A stretch of 64,000 nucleotides of DNA from Candidatus Thorarchaeota archaeon (GTDB lineage: Archaea > Asgardarchaeota > Thorarchaeia > Thorarchaeales > Thorarchaeaceae). The notes below the pieces were generated by a model. That model was given only the letters and a program-made list of their open reading frames with translations. It was not told the origin of the DNA and did not search any database. The stretch covers positions 760,990 through 824,989 of the forward strand of contig CP070761.1 in assembly GCA_020348985.1 (NCBI GenBank), written 5' to 3'. Position numbers and translations under genes: made by a program. Within the stretch, counting starts at the first letter, position 1, and each line of letters opens with the position of its first letter. This document shows, one piece after another, positions 35,254 through 43,513 of the stretch.

Positions 35254-35370
35254 TCTTCACAGCTCGTCTCACGATAGGCGGTATGTCCTATCTGTCCTTC
35301 GGTGGAGGGCGAAGACGAAGGTAGTTAGAAAGTGTTATTGCTTGAATTGATGTAGGGGGTCCTGGCCACG

Positions 35371-35487
35371 ATGAGCAAAGAGAAGTCCCCTCGCTCAGAT
35401 GAAGATGAAGAAGTCTGGAAGGATGATGTTGACTGGGAAGAGGAGGACTGGGGAGACGATTGGGACGAATCCGACGATGATTGGTAG
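35371..35487 (+). CDS. Acidic, tryptophan-rich microprotein, 38 aa
   Basis: Short frame from ATG 35371 to TAG 35487. Of 38 residues, 20 are Asp or Glu and five are Trp (positions 16, 22, 27, 31, 38); the core reads VWKDDVDWEEEDWGDDWD, with a short basic N-terminus (MSKEKSPR). Regular D/E-W spacing is unlikely in random sequence. A purine/GGGGG stretch lies 12-17 bases upstream but is not a clean Shine-Dalgarno. The gene fills the only gap between the nitrilase gene and the 3' end of the MTA phosphorylase gene. Composition recalls eukaryotic DSS1/Sem1 acidic-Trp segments and acidic DNA-mimic peptides, but no homology is established. Confidence 0.55.
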   Translation: MSKEKSPRSDEDEEVWKDDVDWEEEDWGDDWDESDDDW

Positions 35488-35494
35488 CCTATGT

Positions 35495-36355
35495 TCAGAA
35501 TAGGCCTCCCTTCATTGCGGCCTGACAATCACAGCTTGGTTTCTTGGGAATGTTATCAATCATCTCAAAAGTGAGCTTCCTGACACGTTCAATGTTCTTT
35601 GCCATGGTCGCCAAGACTGCTTCATGTGTCACGTGCTCTTCTCCATGCACATCATAGTCTGTGGGCATAGAGATGTTTACGAAGCATATTCCTGCCTCCC
35701 TTGCGAGCGCCGCTTCGGGATAGGCAGTCATTCCAATCACATCGAATCCTTGCTTGTGATAGAACATCGACTCTGCTCGTGTTGAAAACCTTGGCCCGTT
35801 GATGCATACGTAAGTTCCCGTATTATGGACCTTGTAGTTCAGCTGTGCCGCAGTATCAATGGCAACTTCCCTGAGTTGGGTACAAAATGGCTCCGCAAAA
35901 GGAAGATGCGCGATTGGCCCACCTTCGAAGAAGGTGTCCTTTCTGGTCCCGAAGGTTCTGTCAAAGATCTGGTCTCCTATTACGAATTCACCGAGTTTGA
36001 TGGTGTCTGGCTGAAGACTTCCGCAGGCTGCCGGGCTTATGATCCGTGTAACGCCAAGAGCTTTCATCCCCCAAATATTGGCCCTATAATTGATTGCGTG
36101 AGGCGGAATCGTGTGACCTCTCGCATGTCTGGCCAAAAACACAAAACTTCGGCCCTTCACTTCTCCCACAATGAAATTGTCCGAGGCGGCTCCAAAGGGA
36201 GTGAAAATCTTGATCTCTGCAGGATTCTCGATAACATCAGAGTCGTAGTTTCCGCTGCCGCCGAAGAGTCCGATCTCAATTGGGAGCAGGTTCTCTATCG
36301 CTTCTTTCTGTTCTCTGTCAATGGGTACAAAATCCAGTTTTGCCTCAAAAGCCAT
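35495..36355 (-). CDS. mtnP: S-methyl-5'-thioadenosine phosphorylase
   Basis: 286 aa purine nucleoside phosphorylase-fold enzyme that converts methylthioadenosine and phosphate to adenine and 5-methylthioribose-1-phosphate. Seen: GLFGGSGNYD near the N-terminus, FLARHARGHTIPPHAINYRANIWGMK (phosphate/ribose site), the substrate loop NGPRFSTRAE, VIGMTAYPEAALAREAGICF and SMPTDYD. A C-terminal CDC pair (PSCDCQAA) resembles the CxC disulfide motif of thermophilic MTA phosphorylases. It follows a phosphoribosyltransferase gene on the same strand (89-bp gap), consistent with purine salvage. Confidence 0.93.
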   Translation of the reverse strand: MAFEAKLDFVPIDREQKEAIENLLPIEIGLFGGSGNYDSDVIENPAEIKIFTPFGAASDNFIVGEVKGRSFVFLARHARGHTIPPHAINYRANIWGMKALGVTRIISPAACGSLQPDTIKLGEFVIGDQIFDRTFGTRKDTFFEGGPIAHLPFAEPFCTQLREVAIDTAAQLNYKVHNTGTYVCINGPRFSTRAESMFYHKQGFDVIGMTAYPEAALAREAGICFVNISMPTDYDVHGEEHVTHEAVLATMAKNIERVRKLTFEMIDNIPKKPSCDCQAAMKGGLF

Positions 36356-36444
36356 TATCGTTCAACTCGTGTTGATTTCTAGGGCAATCAGGGACAAGCT
36401 CCCATTTATAGATGATGAACTAAATGTGGAGAGACCCGTGTGTC

Positions 36445-37119
36445 CTATTCTTTCAATCGCCATGCCTTGTCGAGAGGATACTCTATCTTTCCAAGAAATC
36501 CCATGTGTGATTTGATTTTTGATAGTCTCTCATCAGATAGCACAACGTTGTTGTATTCTCTAAGGTGCTTCTTCAGCTCCATCGTGCTCATTTCTGTAAT
36601 CTTCTCTCCTTCGAAGATCTTCATTATCAGAGCAGTAAGGTCTTCATAGAAGTTCCAAGGCCAAATCTCCCAGGCCCATGTAACTTCAACACCGAAGAAG
36701 TCAGGCTCGAATTCAGAACCAACAATGTGCATTAATGTAGCCGACCTGACTTCATCAGGACCACATTCCTTTACATGATCAACTGCAAGAGTCAAGCTCT
36801 GGCCTGTGTCCGTGATATCATCAACTACTAGCACTTTCTTCCCTGTAACGTCAACAGTAAGTGGACAAGTTAGCTTTGCCTTTCCATCTCTTGTGGCTGT
36901 GACTCCCCAGTGGTCAACCTTGACACTGTAGAGATCCTTCACACCAAGGAGGTCACATTGGATTCTGGCATGAACCCATCCGCCCCTGGCAATCCCAACA
37001 ATGACGTCAGGCCTCCAACCTGATTCCTTGATCTTTTTTGCAGTCTGAAAAGCATAGTTGTGTATATCATCGAAGTCGAGTACGTAACAGAGTGGACCTT
37101 TTAGTTGCATAGTTGTCAC
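36445..37119 (-). CDS. Purine-type phosphoribosyltransferase
   Basis: 224 aa type I phosphoribosyltransferase. The PRPP-binding loop is VLVVDDITDTGQSLTLAVDHV; the flexible-loop side has IVGIARGGWVHARIQCDLLG, and the C-terminal hood WAWEIWPWNFYEDL is like archaeal COG2236-type enzymes. It probably converts a free purine base (hypoxanthine, guanine or xanthine) plus PRPP to the nucleotide. With the MTA phosphorylase downstream it suggests a salvage pair, although adenine itself may need another enzyme. About 65 residues of the C-terminus extend beyond the core fold. Confidence 0.88.
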   Translation of the reverse strand: MTTMQLKGPLCYVLDFDDIHNYAFQTAKKIKESGWRPDVIVGIARGGWVHARIQCDLLGVKDLYSVKVDHWGVTATRDGKAKLTCPLTVDVTGKKVLVVDDITDTGQSLTLAVDHVKECGPDEVRSATLMHIVGSEFEPDFFGVEVTWAWEIWPWNFYEDLTALIMKIFEGEKITEMSTMELKKHLREYNNVVLSDERLSKIKSHMGFLGKIEYPLDKAWRLKE

Positions 37120-37180
37120 AACCAGAACTTCGCCTATTCAAGTCACATAAAAGTGTGTCTTCATTCTCGGTTTTTCCCTG

Positions 37181-38017
37181 CTACTCCACGGAAATACTCA
37201 GAGAGTCATATCTTCCAGGGGTGAACCTGAATCTCACTTCAAGCGTCGATCCATTTGAGACCTCCTTCTCTTCTCTTAATGGCAGGAAAAGAGGCCTCCA
37301 TCCGTCGTCCATCTTTAGAGTCAGGTCTTCACCAAGATCTGCCTCAAAGAGCCCTAGGAATCCGTGGACAGTTCCTTCATCCACGATTTCGAACACAAGA
37401 ACTTCATCAACATTTTGAGTGTCTTCTGAGGCGAAATCAAATCTGGTTAGGATTTGTGTATCCGACATGTCTCTGGTCTCATCGGGACCTGCAGTCTGAG
37501 GCAAGGTCGGGAATGTGATATCCTCAATATTGAAACGTTTTGCGAGTGCATCTGATTCGACAGGAACTACATACACTACAGCCGAGTAAGGTAGAATCAC
37601 TCCGTCCGGCTTTAGAATGTGTTTGACAGCGTGAGCGCATGCTGGCACTTGTTGTTCAATCAGCATCATTGATGATAACATCTCGCAGATTACTAAGTCT
37701 GCCCGCCTATCAGGAAAGTAGTCAGCATAATGGGCAACTTCGAAGTCAATCTTGTCTGATAATCCGTTTGCTTCAGCGGTCCTCCTTGCGTAGTCAATAC
37801 ATTCAGGATTTACGTCAATTGCAGAGACATGTTCTGCCCCCGCTCTTGCCGCCAGCATTGCAAGCACACCTGACCCAGTTCCCATATCAACCACGTATGA
37901 GTCCGTACTAATGACTGAGCTAATTGCTAGATCGAATTTCCCAATCCTCTCTCTGTGACTCAATAGACTGACAGCATGCAATATGTCGAATGGAGTTGCG
38001 TATTTTCCGCGCTTCAT
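37181..38017 (-). CDS. PRMT-like SAM-dependent methyltransferase
   Basis: 278 aa from ATG 38017. The SAM-binding Rossmann part has motif I VDMGTGSG at 43-50 and D68 for the ribose. A PRMT-type double-E loop is present: E112 (CEML) and E121 (LIEQQ), nine residues apart as in PRMT1/CARM1, then LKPDGVILP. The C-terminal half has the PRMT beta-barrel pattern, with DGWRPLFLPL in place of THWKQTVFYL, so the Trp is kept but the Thr-His is not. Likely a protein (arginine) methyltransferase homologue; product and substrate unproven. A TATA element at 38042-38047 predicts a start at about 38017, hence a leaderless mRNA and rejection of the ATG at 38029. Confidence 0.8.
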   Translation of the reverse strand: MKRGKYATPFDILHAVSLLSHRERIGKFDLAISSVISTDSYVVDMGTGSGVLAMLAARAGAEHVSAIDVNPECIDYARRTAEANGLSDKIDFEVAHYADYFPDRRADLVICEMLSSMMLIEQQVPACAHAVKHILKPDGVILPYSAVVYVVPVESDALAKRFNIEDITFPTLPQTAGPDETRDMSDTQILTRFDFASEDTQNVDEVLVFEIVDEGTVHGFLGLFEADLGEDLTLKMDDGWRPLFLPLREEKEVSNGSTLEVRFRFTPGRYDSLSISVE

Positions 38018-38041
38018 TGAAACTGCCATATCGCGAGGTAC

Positions 38042-38047
38042 TTATAA
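38042..38047. promoter_or_regulatory. Palindromic TTATAA shared by two divergent genes
   Basis: TTATAA in ACTTATAATCC is the only good TATA element between the divergent PRMT-like and TPR genes. Measured leftwards it lies about 27 bp from ATG 38017 (leaderless); rightwards it predicts a transcript start near 38071, with GAGGA before ATG 38119. Confidence 0.55.
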
Positions 38048-38118
38048 TCCGTGCGAGAGCCGCAGCCAAGAACAACAACTTCGATAGCCTAACTCATTCC
38101 CTTCGAGGACGACAAGAT

Positions 38119-39276
38119 ATGACAAAGATACTCAAACGTGCAGCGGAAGCGATTCAAGAAGGACGCTTCGCCGAAATCCTTCCGTTGCTCGAGAGTGCGT
38201 CCAAGGCTGCGGACCCAGACCCTGAGGTGCTTGTCTATCTTGGCATTGTCTATGTTCAGCTTGAAGAACCCGCGAAGGCTGTTGAAGTGCTTCAGAAGGT
38301 ACAGGAGCAAGTCGAGGATTACTGTGTTGTTTCTCTCTTTCTGGGTAGAGCGCTTCACGGGCTTGGGAGGTTTGACGAAGCCGCCTTTGAATTGAAGAAA
38401 GCCCTCTCCATGGACCCCAGTCCCTTTGAGGGATGGACGGATTTGGGAGACCTGCTGATAACCATGAAAGAGTTCGGAGAAGCTGCCCAGACCCTGGAAA
38501 TGGCATTGAAACATTTTCCAGATGAGCCGGCCCTACGGAGTCTTTATGCCACAACGCTCCACAAACTGGGTGACTACCGAGGTGCGGCAAAAGAATGGGG
38601 CATTGTCTCCCAGCTGACGCCAGATTCAGTAATGGCGCTTTCGAATCATGCGTATCTTCTGCTGCTTCAGAGAAAAGTGTCAGAGGCCGAGCCGATCATT
38701 AGTCGTGCTGAGAAGATAGACCCCAAAGACTGCCGATTGAAGATACTTCATGCAGAAATCCTCATCCAGAGAGGAGAATATAAAGAAGCCGAGACCTTCC
38801 TGATGGACGCAGTTGAATCAGACGATTGTTATCCTCCTGCACTGGCGCGTCTTGCCGTCACATCTTTCAAGCAAGGAAACGATGCCTTATTCAGTAGGTA
38901 TCTTCAGAAGACAAAAGAGGCACTAGTTGAAGATCCTGACAAGTGGTGGGCGCTCTACTACATCTACAGATTGATTGGATGGACTGAGAGAATGACCGAT
39001 GTACTAATCGATGGCACAAAAGAAGACAGGGGATCAGCAGCGCCGTGGGTTACCATTGCATGTCATTATGAAAGCATGGGAATGCTGGAAGATGCAGAAC
39101 AAGCTTGGCAAGTTTCCTTCCGGATTCGACGATACGTTAAGCTCTACTGCAAACACTGTGGTGAAGACAGCCGAATTCCCTACGATGATGCGCATGGCTT
39201 CGATATTCATGTTCCGCTCACTTGTGAAAAATGTGAAAGCGACATTGCGATGCCCCAAGGTCTAGCCTCGATTTAG
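38119..39276 (+). CDS. TPR-repeat protein with C-terminal zinc-ribbon-like motif
   Basis: 385 aa. Eight or so tetratricopeptide repeats fill residues about 5-340, for example AAFELKKALSMDPSPFEGWT and AAQTLEMALKHFPDEPALRS. The C-terminus has two Cys pairs, YCKHCG and LTCEKCES, about 26 residues apart, suggesting a zinc ribbon. ATG 38119 has GAGGA upstream; the open frame to 37990 overlaps the divergent gene and is rejected. The Nudix gene follows after 19 bp on the same strand. Scaffold role inferred; partner unknown. Confidence 0.85.
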   Translation: MTKILKRAAEAIQEGRFAEILPLLESASKAADPDPEVLVYLGIVYVQLEEPAKAVEVLQKVQEQVEDYCVVSLFLGRALHGLGRFDEAAFELKKALSMDPSPFEGWTDLGDLLITMKEFGEAAQTLEMALKHFPDEPALRSLYATTLHKLGDYRGAAKEWGIVSQLTPDSVMALSNHAYLLLLQRKVSEAEPIISRAEKIDPKDCRLKILHAEILIQRGEYKEAETFLMDAVESDDCYPPALARLAVTSFKQGNDALFSRYLQKTKEALVEDPDKWWALYYIYRLIGWTERMTDVLIDGTKEDRGSAAPWVTIACHYESMGMLEDAEQAWQVSFRIRRYVKLYCKHCGEDSRIPYDDAHGFDIHVPLTCEKCESDIAMPQGLASI

Positions 39277-39295
39277 TGTGTCAGGTTGAGTCCCC

Positions 39296-39739
39296 ATGAA
39301 GGATAGAAGCTATCCGTCGTTTCCTATACCTGGAGTTGGGGCAATAGTTGTAGGGTCCAAAGGGATTCTTCTTGTCAGACGCGATAAGGAACCCGCAAGA
39401 GGACTTTGGAGCATCCCTGGTGGGGCCGTAGAAGTTGGTGAAGGTCAAGAAGAAGCTGTGTACAGAGAAGTCTACGAGGAGACCGGTGTCAGAGTTGAAG
39501 TGTTGGGACTTGTCGATACATTCGATGTTATCCTTCAAGATGAGGCCGGGGAAACCGAGTTTCACTACCTATTGAATCACTATCTCTGCGAGGCACATAC
39601 AGAGGAGACAACGCCTGAGAGTCCAGAGGCAGAGGTTGGATGGTTCCACCCAGATTCAATGCCTGTGGATGAAATGCCACCGCCTGTCATCGATTTGCTT
39701 GCAAAGCTGAAAGAACGCATCTCTGAACTCATGGAATAG
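39296..39739 (+). CDS. Nudix hydrolase
   Basis: 147 aa, one Nudix domain. The Nudix box GGAVEVGEGQEEAVYREV followed by YEETGV matches Gx5Ex7REUxEExGU, at about residues 41-63. The early strand PGVGAIVVGSKGILLVRR and the LWSIPGG entry are typical of ADP-ribose pyrophosphatase/MutT-like enzymes that clean up nucleotide derivatives. The FHYLLNHYLCEA strand is also characteristic. Substrate cannot be fixed. Probably co-transcribed with the TPR gene upstream. Confidence 0.9.
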   Translation: MKDRSYPSFPIPGVGAIVVGSKGILLVRRDKEPARGLWSIPGGAVEVGEGQEEAVYREVYEETGVRVEVLGLVDTFDVILQDEAGETEFHYLLNHYLCEAHTEETTPESPEAEVGWFHPDSMPVDEMPPPVIDLLAKLKERISELME

Positions 39740-39784
39740 CCAGTTTCTGGATTGCAAAGTTGTGCAACGAATGGTTCCAAGAAG

Positions 39785-39791
39785 TATAAAA
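39785..39791 (+). promoter_or_regulatory. TATA box of the gene at 39831
   Basis: TATAAAA within GAAGTATAAAAGAG is a near-consensus archaeal TATA box. It predicts a start near 39813, about 18 bp before the ATG at 39831. Confidence 0.75.
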
Positions 39792-39830
39792 GAGATGATA
39801 GCTCTGGGCCATTGAAACATTCAGTTTGGA

Positions 39831-40313
39831 ATGGATGTGGCACTAAAAATGTTCAGAACCATTACAGCGTTGCTCGTGGCTCTTCTGGTCGCCGTTCTGA
39901 TAGGCGCTTTCCAGATAGTCGGACTCGGAATAGCCGACCTTGAGGCGTTATTGACCTCCGGAGACTTTGTAACGCAACTTCAAGCTTGGGGCACAGCCCT
40001 GTTTCAGGTGCTTTTGCGGCCCTATACTGCTGCTACTGCTTCCACACCTGCGTACGCACCGATTGTTGCACTTGGTGTAGCAGGCTTCATTTCTGGCCTA
40101 ATCTCCAAGAGCGGTGTCAGGATGCTTTTCGTATCCATAATTGCTCTAGCAATCTTCTTTGTCGGATATGTAGTGTTATCACTTGGACTTGCATTGGAAC
40201 TTGCTGTTCTTCAGGCGGAGGCAATCGCTATCGCGATTGACCTGGGTGCATCCTTTGGGTTGCTCTTCATTCCAGGTGTAATTGGTGCTTCACTGACTGC
40301 CGAGGAGTACTAG
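39831..40313 (+). CDS. Hypothetical membrane protein, 160 aa
   Basis: Four hydrophobic helices: residues about 7-32, 74-94, 98-120 and 128-155, separated by a Thr/Ala-rich loop (RPYTAATASTPAYAP). No family is recognised. It is a single gene between a strong TATA box and a clear hairpin terminator, convergent with the RecJ-like gene. An ATG at 39849 is an alternative start. Confidence 0.65.
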   Translation: MDVALKMFRTITALLVALLVAVLIGAFQIVGLGIADLEALLTSGDFVTQLQAWGTALFQVLLRPYTAATASTPAYAPIVALGVAGFISGLISKSGVRMLFVSIIALAIFFVGYVVLSLGLALELAVLQAEAIAIAIDLGASFGLLFIPGVIGASLTAEEY

Positions 40314-40323
40314 AATTGTCATC

Positions 40324-40357
40324 AAGGGGGTCCAAGCCCCCTTTACCCATTTTTGTA
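40324..40357. terminator. Strong hairpin terminator between convergent genes
   Basis: AAGGGGG (40324-40330) pairs with CCCCCTT (40337-40343) around a 6-base loop, followed by TTACCCATTTTTG on the + strand. It overlaps the stop codon of the RecJ-like gene on the other strand. Confidence 0.75.
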
Positions 40358-41848
40358 TGCGAATATCTGGTCTATTCTTTCTGAGATCCTCTCAAGGAAC
40401 TCAAGAAGGAAGTCCTCATGTACAAACGCACCTGCGGCCATGGGATGTCCACCTGCTTCTGCAACTAGCTCACTATTACCCGAATTCAGCTTATCGGAGA
40501 CATCGACAAAGACATCCCTTAGATTCACACCAAGGTCAACAATCGACTTGTGAGCACGTCCTGAGATTTTGATTGTGGGACCCTCAACGGATCTATTCGT
40601 TGCAATACCTATGACCGGCTTATCGATTGGAACCATCCTCGATCCCTGCGCCATACCTATGACTATCCCGATAATGGTGTCAGGAGTCTCTGGGTCATCG
40701 ACCACGTACATTCCTGGCATTTCACGATAACCTTGAGTTTCCAGTCTATGAAGCGCTGTTGCAAGATTTGATCTGTGCTGTTTGAGAAGCACCATTCCTT
40801 CTCGATAGGCTACTTTGTTTCCTAGACAGATTTCGACCCCGATTTCGGGCTTTCGGTTTCTACCACACGCATTGAGAAGTGTAGAAAACTCCTTGGCGCT
40901 GCGAAGAACCGTTCGTGGCGGTCGATGTGCGAGAGTGATGACATCCCCAATAATGCCTGATGCAACTCTGGAATCTTCGTAGGAGTCCAGAATTATGCCA
41001 ATGAGGTGCTGGACAACTTGGCTTTTCTCTTCTGATGTAAGGTCAACCCACATTCTCCATGTGTCGTCACTGTCCTTCAGAGGAATCCCAATTTCATTGA
41101 AGAAGGCCAGACAAGCATCCCCGTTTCCGGTCAACCCAGGTAAATAGGGATCTGTGGCATATTGAAGTAGATATGGCAAAGGTCTCGTGTTGATTCCGAA
41201 GAACCGCAAGTCCTTTTCGACCTCAATAAAGCCGCCCTTCTCTCCGGCTTCAACAATCACTTTGTTCAGTCCAGTGAACCCCTTTCCATAGTAGTCCTGA
41301 AGGTCACCACTGGCTCCTACGATAGCCATCTCTGTTAGGTCCAAATTCTCCCTTGAAAGTCCATAGGCCATCAGGAAGGCTGTTCCCGCACCTGAAAGCT
41401 CATAGCTTCCACTCATATTATGCAACCAGGGATTGATCTCGATTATTGAATCAGATTTTGTTCGAGGCCCAGTCAATTCTCCATTGTCAGGCAGATGATG
41501 ATCTAGTACAATAACACAATTTACGCCATCCTCGTTTGCTATGAACTGTTGAATGAGGTGCATTTGCCCTGTTCCGAAGTCGCTGAAGACAACAACATCT
41601 GGCTTCTTCTCTCTGACCAATTCCCTCACAGTGATGATTGTCTCAGAATTCAATTGATGGATATTGTGCCATGAATGGGCCTTGCCCGCACGTTGAAGCG
41701 CCTGAACAATGATTGCTAGAGCGGCAATGCCATCACTGTCTATGTGTGACACTGCAAGGATTCTCGAAGAAGTCTTCAGCACGTCAACTGCACGCATCAA
41801 TTCCTCTAGCATGCTATCCGGGAGGGCATCCAAAACAGCGTCCATCAT
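40343..41848 (-). CDS. RecJ/GAN-like DHH-DHHA1 phosphoesterase
   Basis: About 501 aa. DHH-family metal site: SHIDSDGIAA (H35, D37, D39), SDFGTG and LDHHLPD (D116-H117-H118); C-terminal DHHA1 domain with ISGRAHKSIVDLGVNLRDV and AGGHPMAAGA. This matches archaeal RecJ homologues (GAN, related to Cdc45), single-strand exonucleases that work with GINS at replication forks or in repair. The frame opens at 41905, but a TATATCG element at about 41870-41878 places transcription start at about 41848, so an ATG at 41848/41845 with a leaderless mRNA is preferred. Whether it is the replisomal GAN or a paralogue cannot be told here. Confidence 0.88.
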   Translation of the reverse strand: MMDAVLDALPDSMLEELMRAVDVLKTSSRILAVSHIDSDGIAALAIIVQALQRAGKAHSWHNIHQLNSETIITVRELVREKKPDVVVFSDFGTGQMHLIQQFIANEDGVNCVIVLDHHLPDNGELTGPRTKSDSIIEINPWLHNMSGSYELSGAGTAFLMAYGLSRENLDLTEMAIVGASGDLQDYYGKGFTGLNKVIVEAGEKGGFIEVEKDLRFFGINTRPLPYLLQYATDPYLPGLTGNGDACLAFFNEIGIPLKDSDDTWRMWVDLTSEEKSQVVQHLIGIILDSYEDSRVASGIIGDVITLAHRPPRTVLRSAKEFSTLLNACGRNRKPEIGVEICLGNKVAYREGMVLLKQHRSNLATALHRLETQGYREMPGMYVVDDPETPDTIIGIVIGMAQGSRMVPIDKPVIGIATNRSVEGPTIKISGRAHKSIVDLGVNLRDVFVDVSDKLNSGNSELVAEAGGHPMAAGAFVHEDFLLEFLERISERIDQIFAYKNG

Positions 41849-41911
41849 TAGCGAGAGCATCAATTGGGCACGATATAAGAACGCTGCTCTGAGAACACGA
41901 GTCAAAGGTCT

Positions 41912-42307
41912 TCAGTCACTGCCGCGAGCAACTCTTGAAAGGGCCAGGAAGATGACCAAGAAAACACTCGCAATTGCTGCTAGTCCCTTTGCAACCTTCT
42001 GCCAGAGCGTCATCGGAAGCTCGTGATTCCTAATCTCATTTCTCACTCGTTTGAGGTATACGCGAGTCTCTGTGTAGAGCGCTTCGGAATCATCTCTTTG
42101 GGATGAGAACTCTGACCAGCTGAGGTAGTAGGGCGGCACAGGGTCCGTGTCCAACCAGTCATTCCAGATATTCAAAATGTCCTCTCGGTAAGGCGATGGA
42201 AATCTCTCAATCTCAGTTCTCACTTTATCTTCCCATTCATCCGTGATCAGTTGATGTACACCCCTTTTTGCTCCCCACAGGGGACAATACTTTCTGTAGT
42301 AGAGCAC
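41912..42307 (-). CDS. Hypothetical tail-anchored protein, 131 aa
   Basis: A soluble N-terminal region of about 100 residues rich in Trp and charged residues (NIWNDWLDTDPVPPYYLSWS) precedes one C-terminal transmembrane helix (GLAAIASVFLVIFLALS) with a short tail, so it looks tail-anchored with the domain in the cytoplasm. GTG start at 42307 is uncertain. I recognise no family. Upstream of, and on the same strand as, the RecJ-like gene, which has its own promoter. Confidence 0.5.
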   Translation of the reverse strand: MLYYRKYCPLWGAKRGVHQLITDEWEDKVRTEIERFPSPYREDILNIWNDWLDTDPVPPYYLSWSEFSSQRDDSEALYTETRVYLKRVRNEIRNHELPMTLWQKVAKGLAAIASVFLVIFLALSRVARGSD

Positions 42308-42399
42308 TATTAAGACTTGAGCTCATAGACCCGAATCTGCGCGAAACAGCGAATCTTCTTCCTAAATCGAACATATCTCCAATTTTCCGTCAATGTATT

Positions 42400-42918
42400 C
42401 TAGCGCATCTTTGCGACTTCTTTGCCCCACTCTTTGAGGTCTCCGCGCAGTTTAGTAAGGTCTGCAGGACTGATTGGGTCAACTCGGCCGTAAGTCCTCA
42501 AGATTCTTGTCCATCTCTTCATTTTCACTACGAGCTGGCTGCTCCCGCCCCTCTGCTCCATCATGTCTGCTGAATCGCTGATCTTCTTTGCAAGATCGCT
42601 TGCAATGACCCCCTCACGAATCTGAGACTCCAATGTGTCTAAGACTGCCTGTAAAGTTGATGCTGTGCCCATGTCCCCAACAGCTCTTGCTGATGCGACC
42701 GACGTAGCCTGTGTTGGGAGATTCTGAATCATCTGCATGAGTTCGTCTATCTTCTCGCTGTTTGCAGTCACTCCGAGAGAAATGTCTGATTGCGCATCTT
42801 GGACTTCTGTGATTTTTGAGATGACTTCGATCATTCTGTTAAGCATTTCAGTAAGTCGCTCAATTGCAGAGTTAATCTCTGTTAGTTTCGCTCTTACATA
42901 GGTATCTTCTTGACTCAT
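42400..42918 (-). CDS. Hypothetical coiled-coil protein, 172 aa
   Basis: Predicted almost wholly helical. Residues about 10-65 form a heptad-like coiled coil (INSAIERLTEMLNRMIEVIS and ITANSEKIDELMQMIQ-type repeats); a second helical part follows a low-complexity TQATSVASARAVG linker, and the C-terminus is basic (KMKRWTRILRTYGR). No enzymatic motif. ATG 42918 has AGGAG 8 bases upstream. Function unknown; a structural or adaptor role is likely. Confidence 0.65.
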   Translation of the reverse strand: MSQEDTYVRAKLTEINSAIERLTEMLNRMIEVISKITEVQDAQSDISLGVTANSEKIDELMQMIQNLPTQATSVASARAVGDMGTASTLQAVLDTLESQIREGVIASDLAKKISDSADMMEQRGGSSQLVVKMKRWTRILRTYGRVDPISPADLTKLRGDLKEWGKEVAKMR

Positions 42919-43034
42919 GCTAACTGTCTCCTAGCTAGACTAGTTCAGATGACGTCGATACTGGAGGTGCACAGATTAAGCTTTCTGTGTCGTTTGGTCT
43001 GAAGACACACAATCGCTGTACATAACCGAATCCT

Positions 43035-43043
43035 CATATATCC
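43035..43043 (+). promoter_or_regulatory. TATA-like element of the cupin gene
   Basis: CATATATCC about 60 bp before the cupin ATG; GGAGG at 43086-43090 is a good Shine-Dalgarno 7 bases before the ATG at 43098. The rest of the 42919-43097 gap shows nothing else. Confidence 0.5.
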
Positions 43044-43097
43044 GCCAATCACATCAGCGCGGTACTGGAGCTCATTGAGGTACTTGGAGGAACAGCA

Positions 43098-43448
43098 ATG
43101 TACGTGATAAATTACAAGCAGCGTGAAGCCATCGATATTGAAATGGCAGGTAGTAGAGGAGCAAAGATGAGATGGCTAGTCGGAGTGCGTACAGGGGCTA
43201 GCACCTTTGCGATGAGACATTTCGAGATTGCTCCAGGAGGAAAGGTACCGCTTCACACACATGCTGAAGAACATGAGGTCTTCGTACTCGGAGGCAAAGC
43301 TCGGCTGCTCGGGTCTGCAGAAGATCAGTTTGCTCAAAAGGACGACGTAATCTTCATACCTTCAGAAGCTCCACACGGCTACGACAATTCGAAGAGTACT
43401 GAGCCCTTCACATTCATCTGCGTCATCCCGATTCTAAATAGGGAATAG
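43098..43448 (+). CDS. Cupin-domain protein
   Basis: 116 aa single cupin_2 beta-barrel. The first motif G-x5-HxHxxEHEVFVLGGKA-like segment (PLHTHAEEHEVFVLGG) and the second motif DDVIFIPSEAPHGYDN supply the metal-binding His and Glu ligands. Metal-dependent small-molecule isomerase, dioxygenase or binding roles are all possible in this family. Start is well supported by GGAGG at 7 bases. The B3/B4 gene follows 65 bp later on the same strand. Confidence 0.88.
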   Translation: MYVINYKQREAIDIEMAGSRGAKMRWLVGVRTGASTFAMRHFEIAPGGKVPLHTHAEEHEVFVLGGKARLLGSAEDQFAQKDDVIFIPSEAPHGYDNSKSTEPFTFICVIPILNRE

Positions 43449-43513
43449 ATTGACCTTCCCCATCTTTCCGGAAGACTCAAACGATTCTCGATTATTTTGA
43501 CCTGACGAGAGAC

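Noticed and set aside
35325-35528. Ser/Gln-rich - strand frame
   Set aside because: It is the antisense of the acidic Trp-rich microprotein and overlaps the MTA phosphorylase end.
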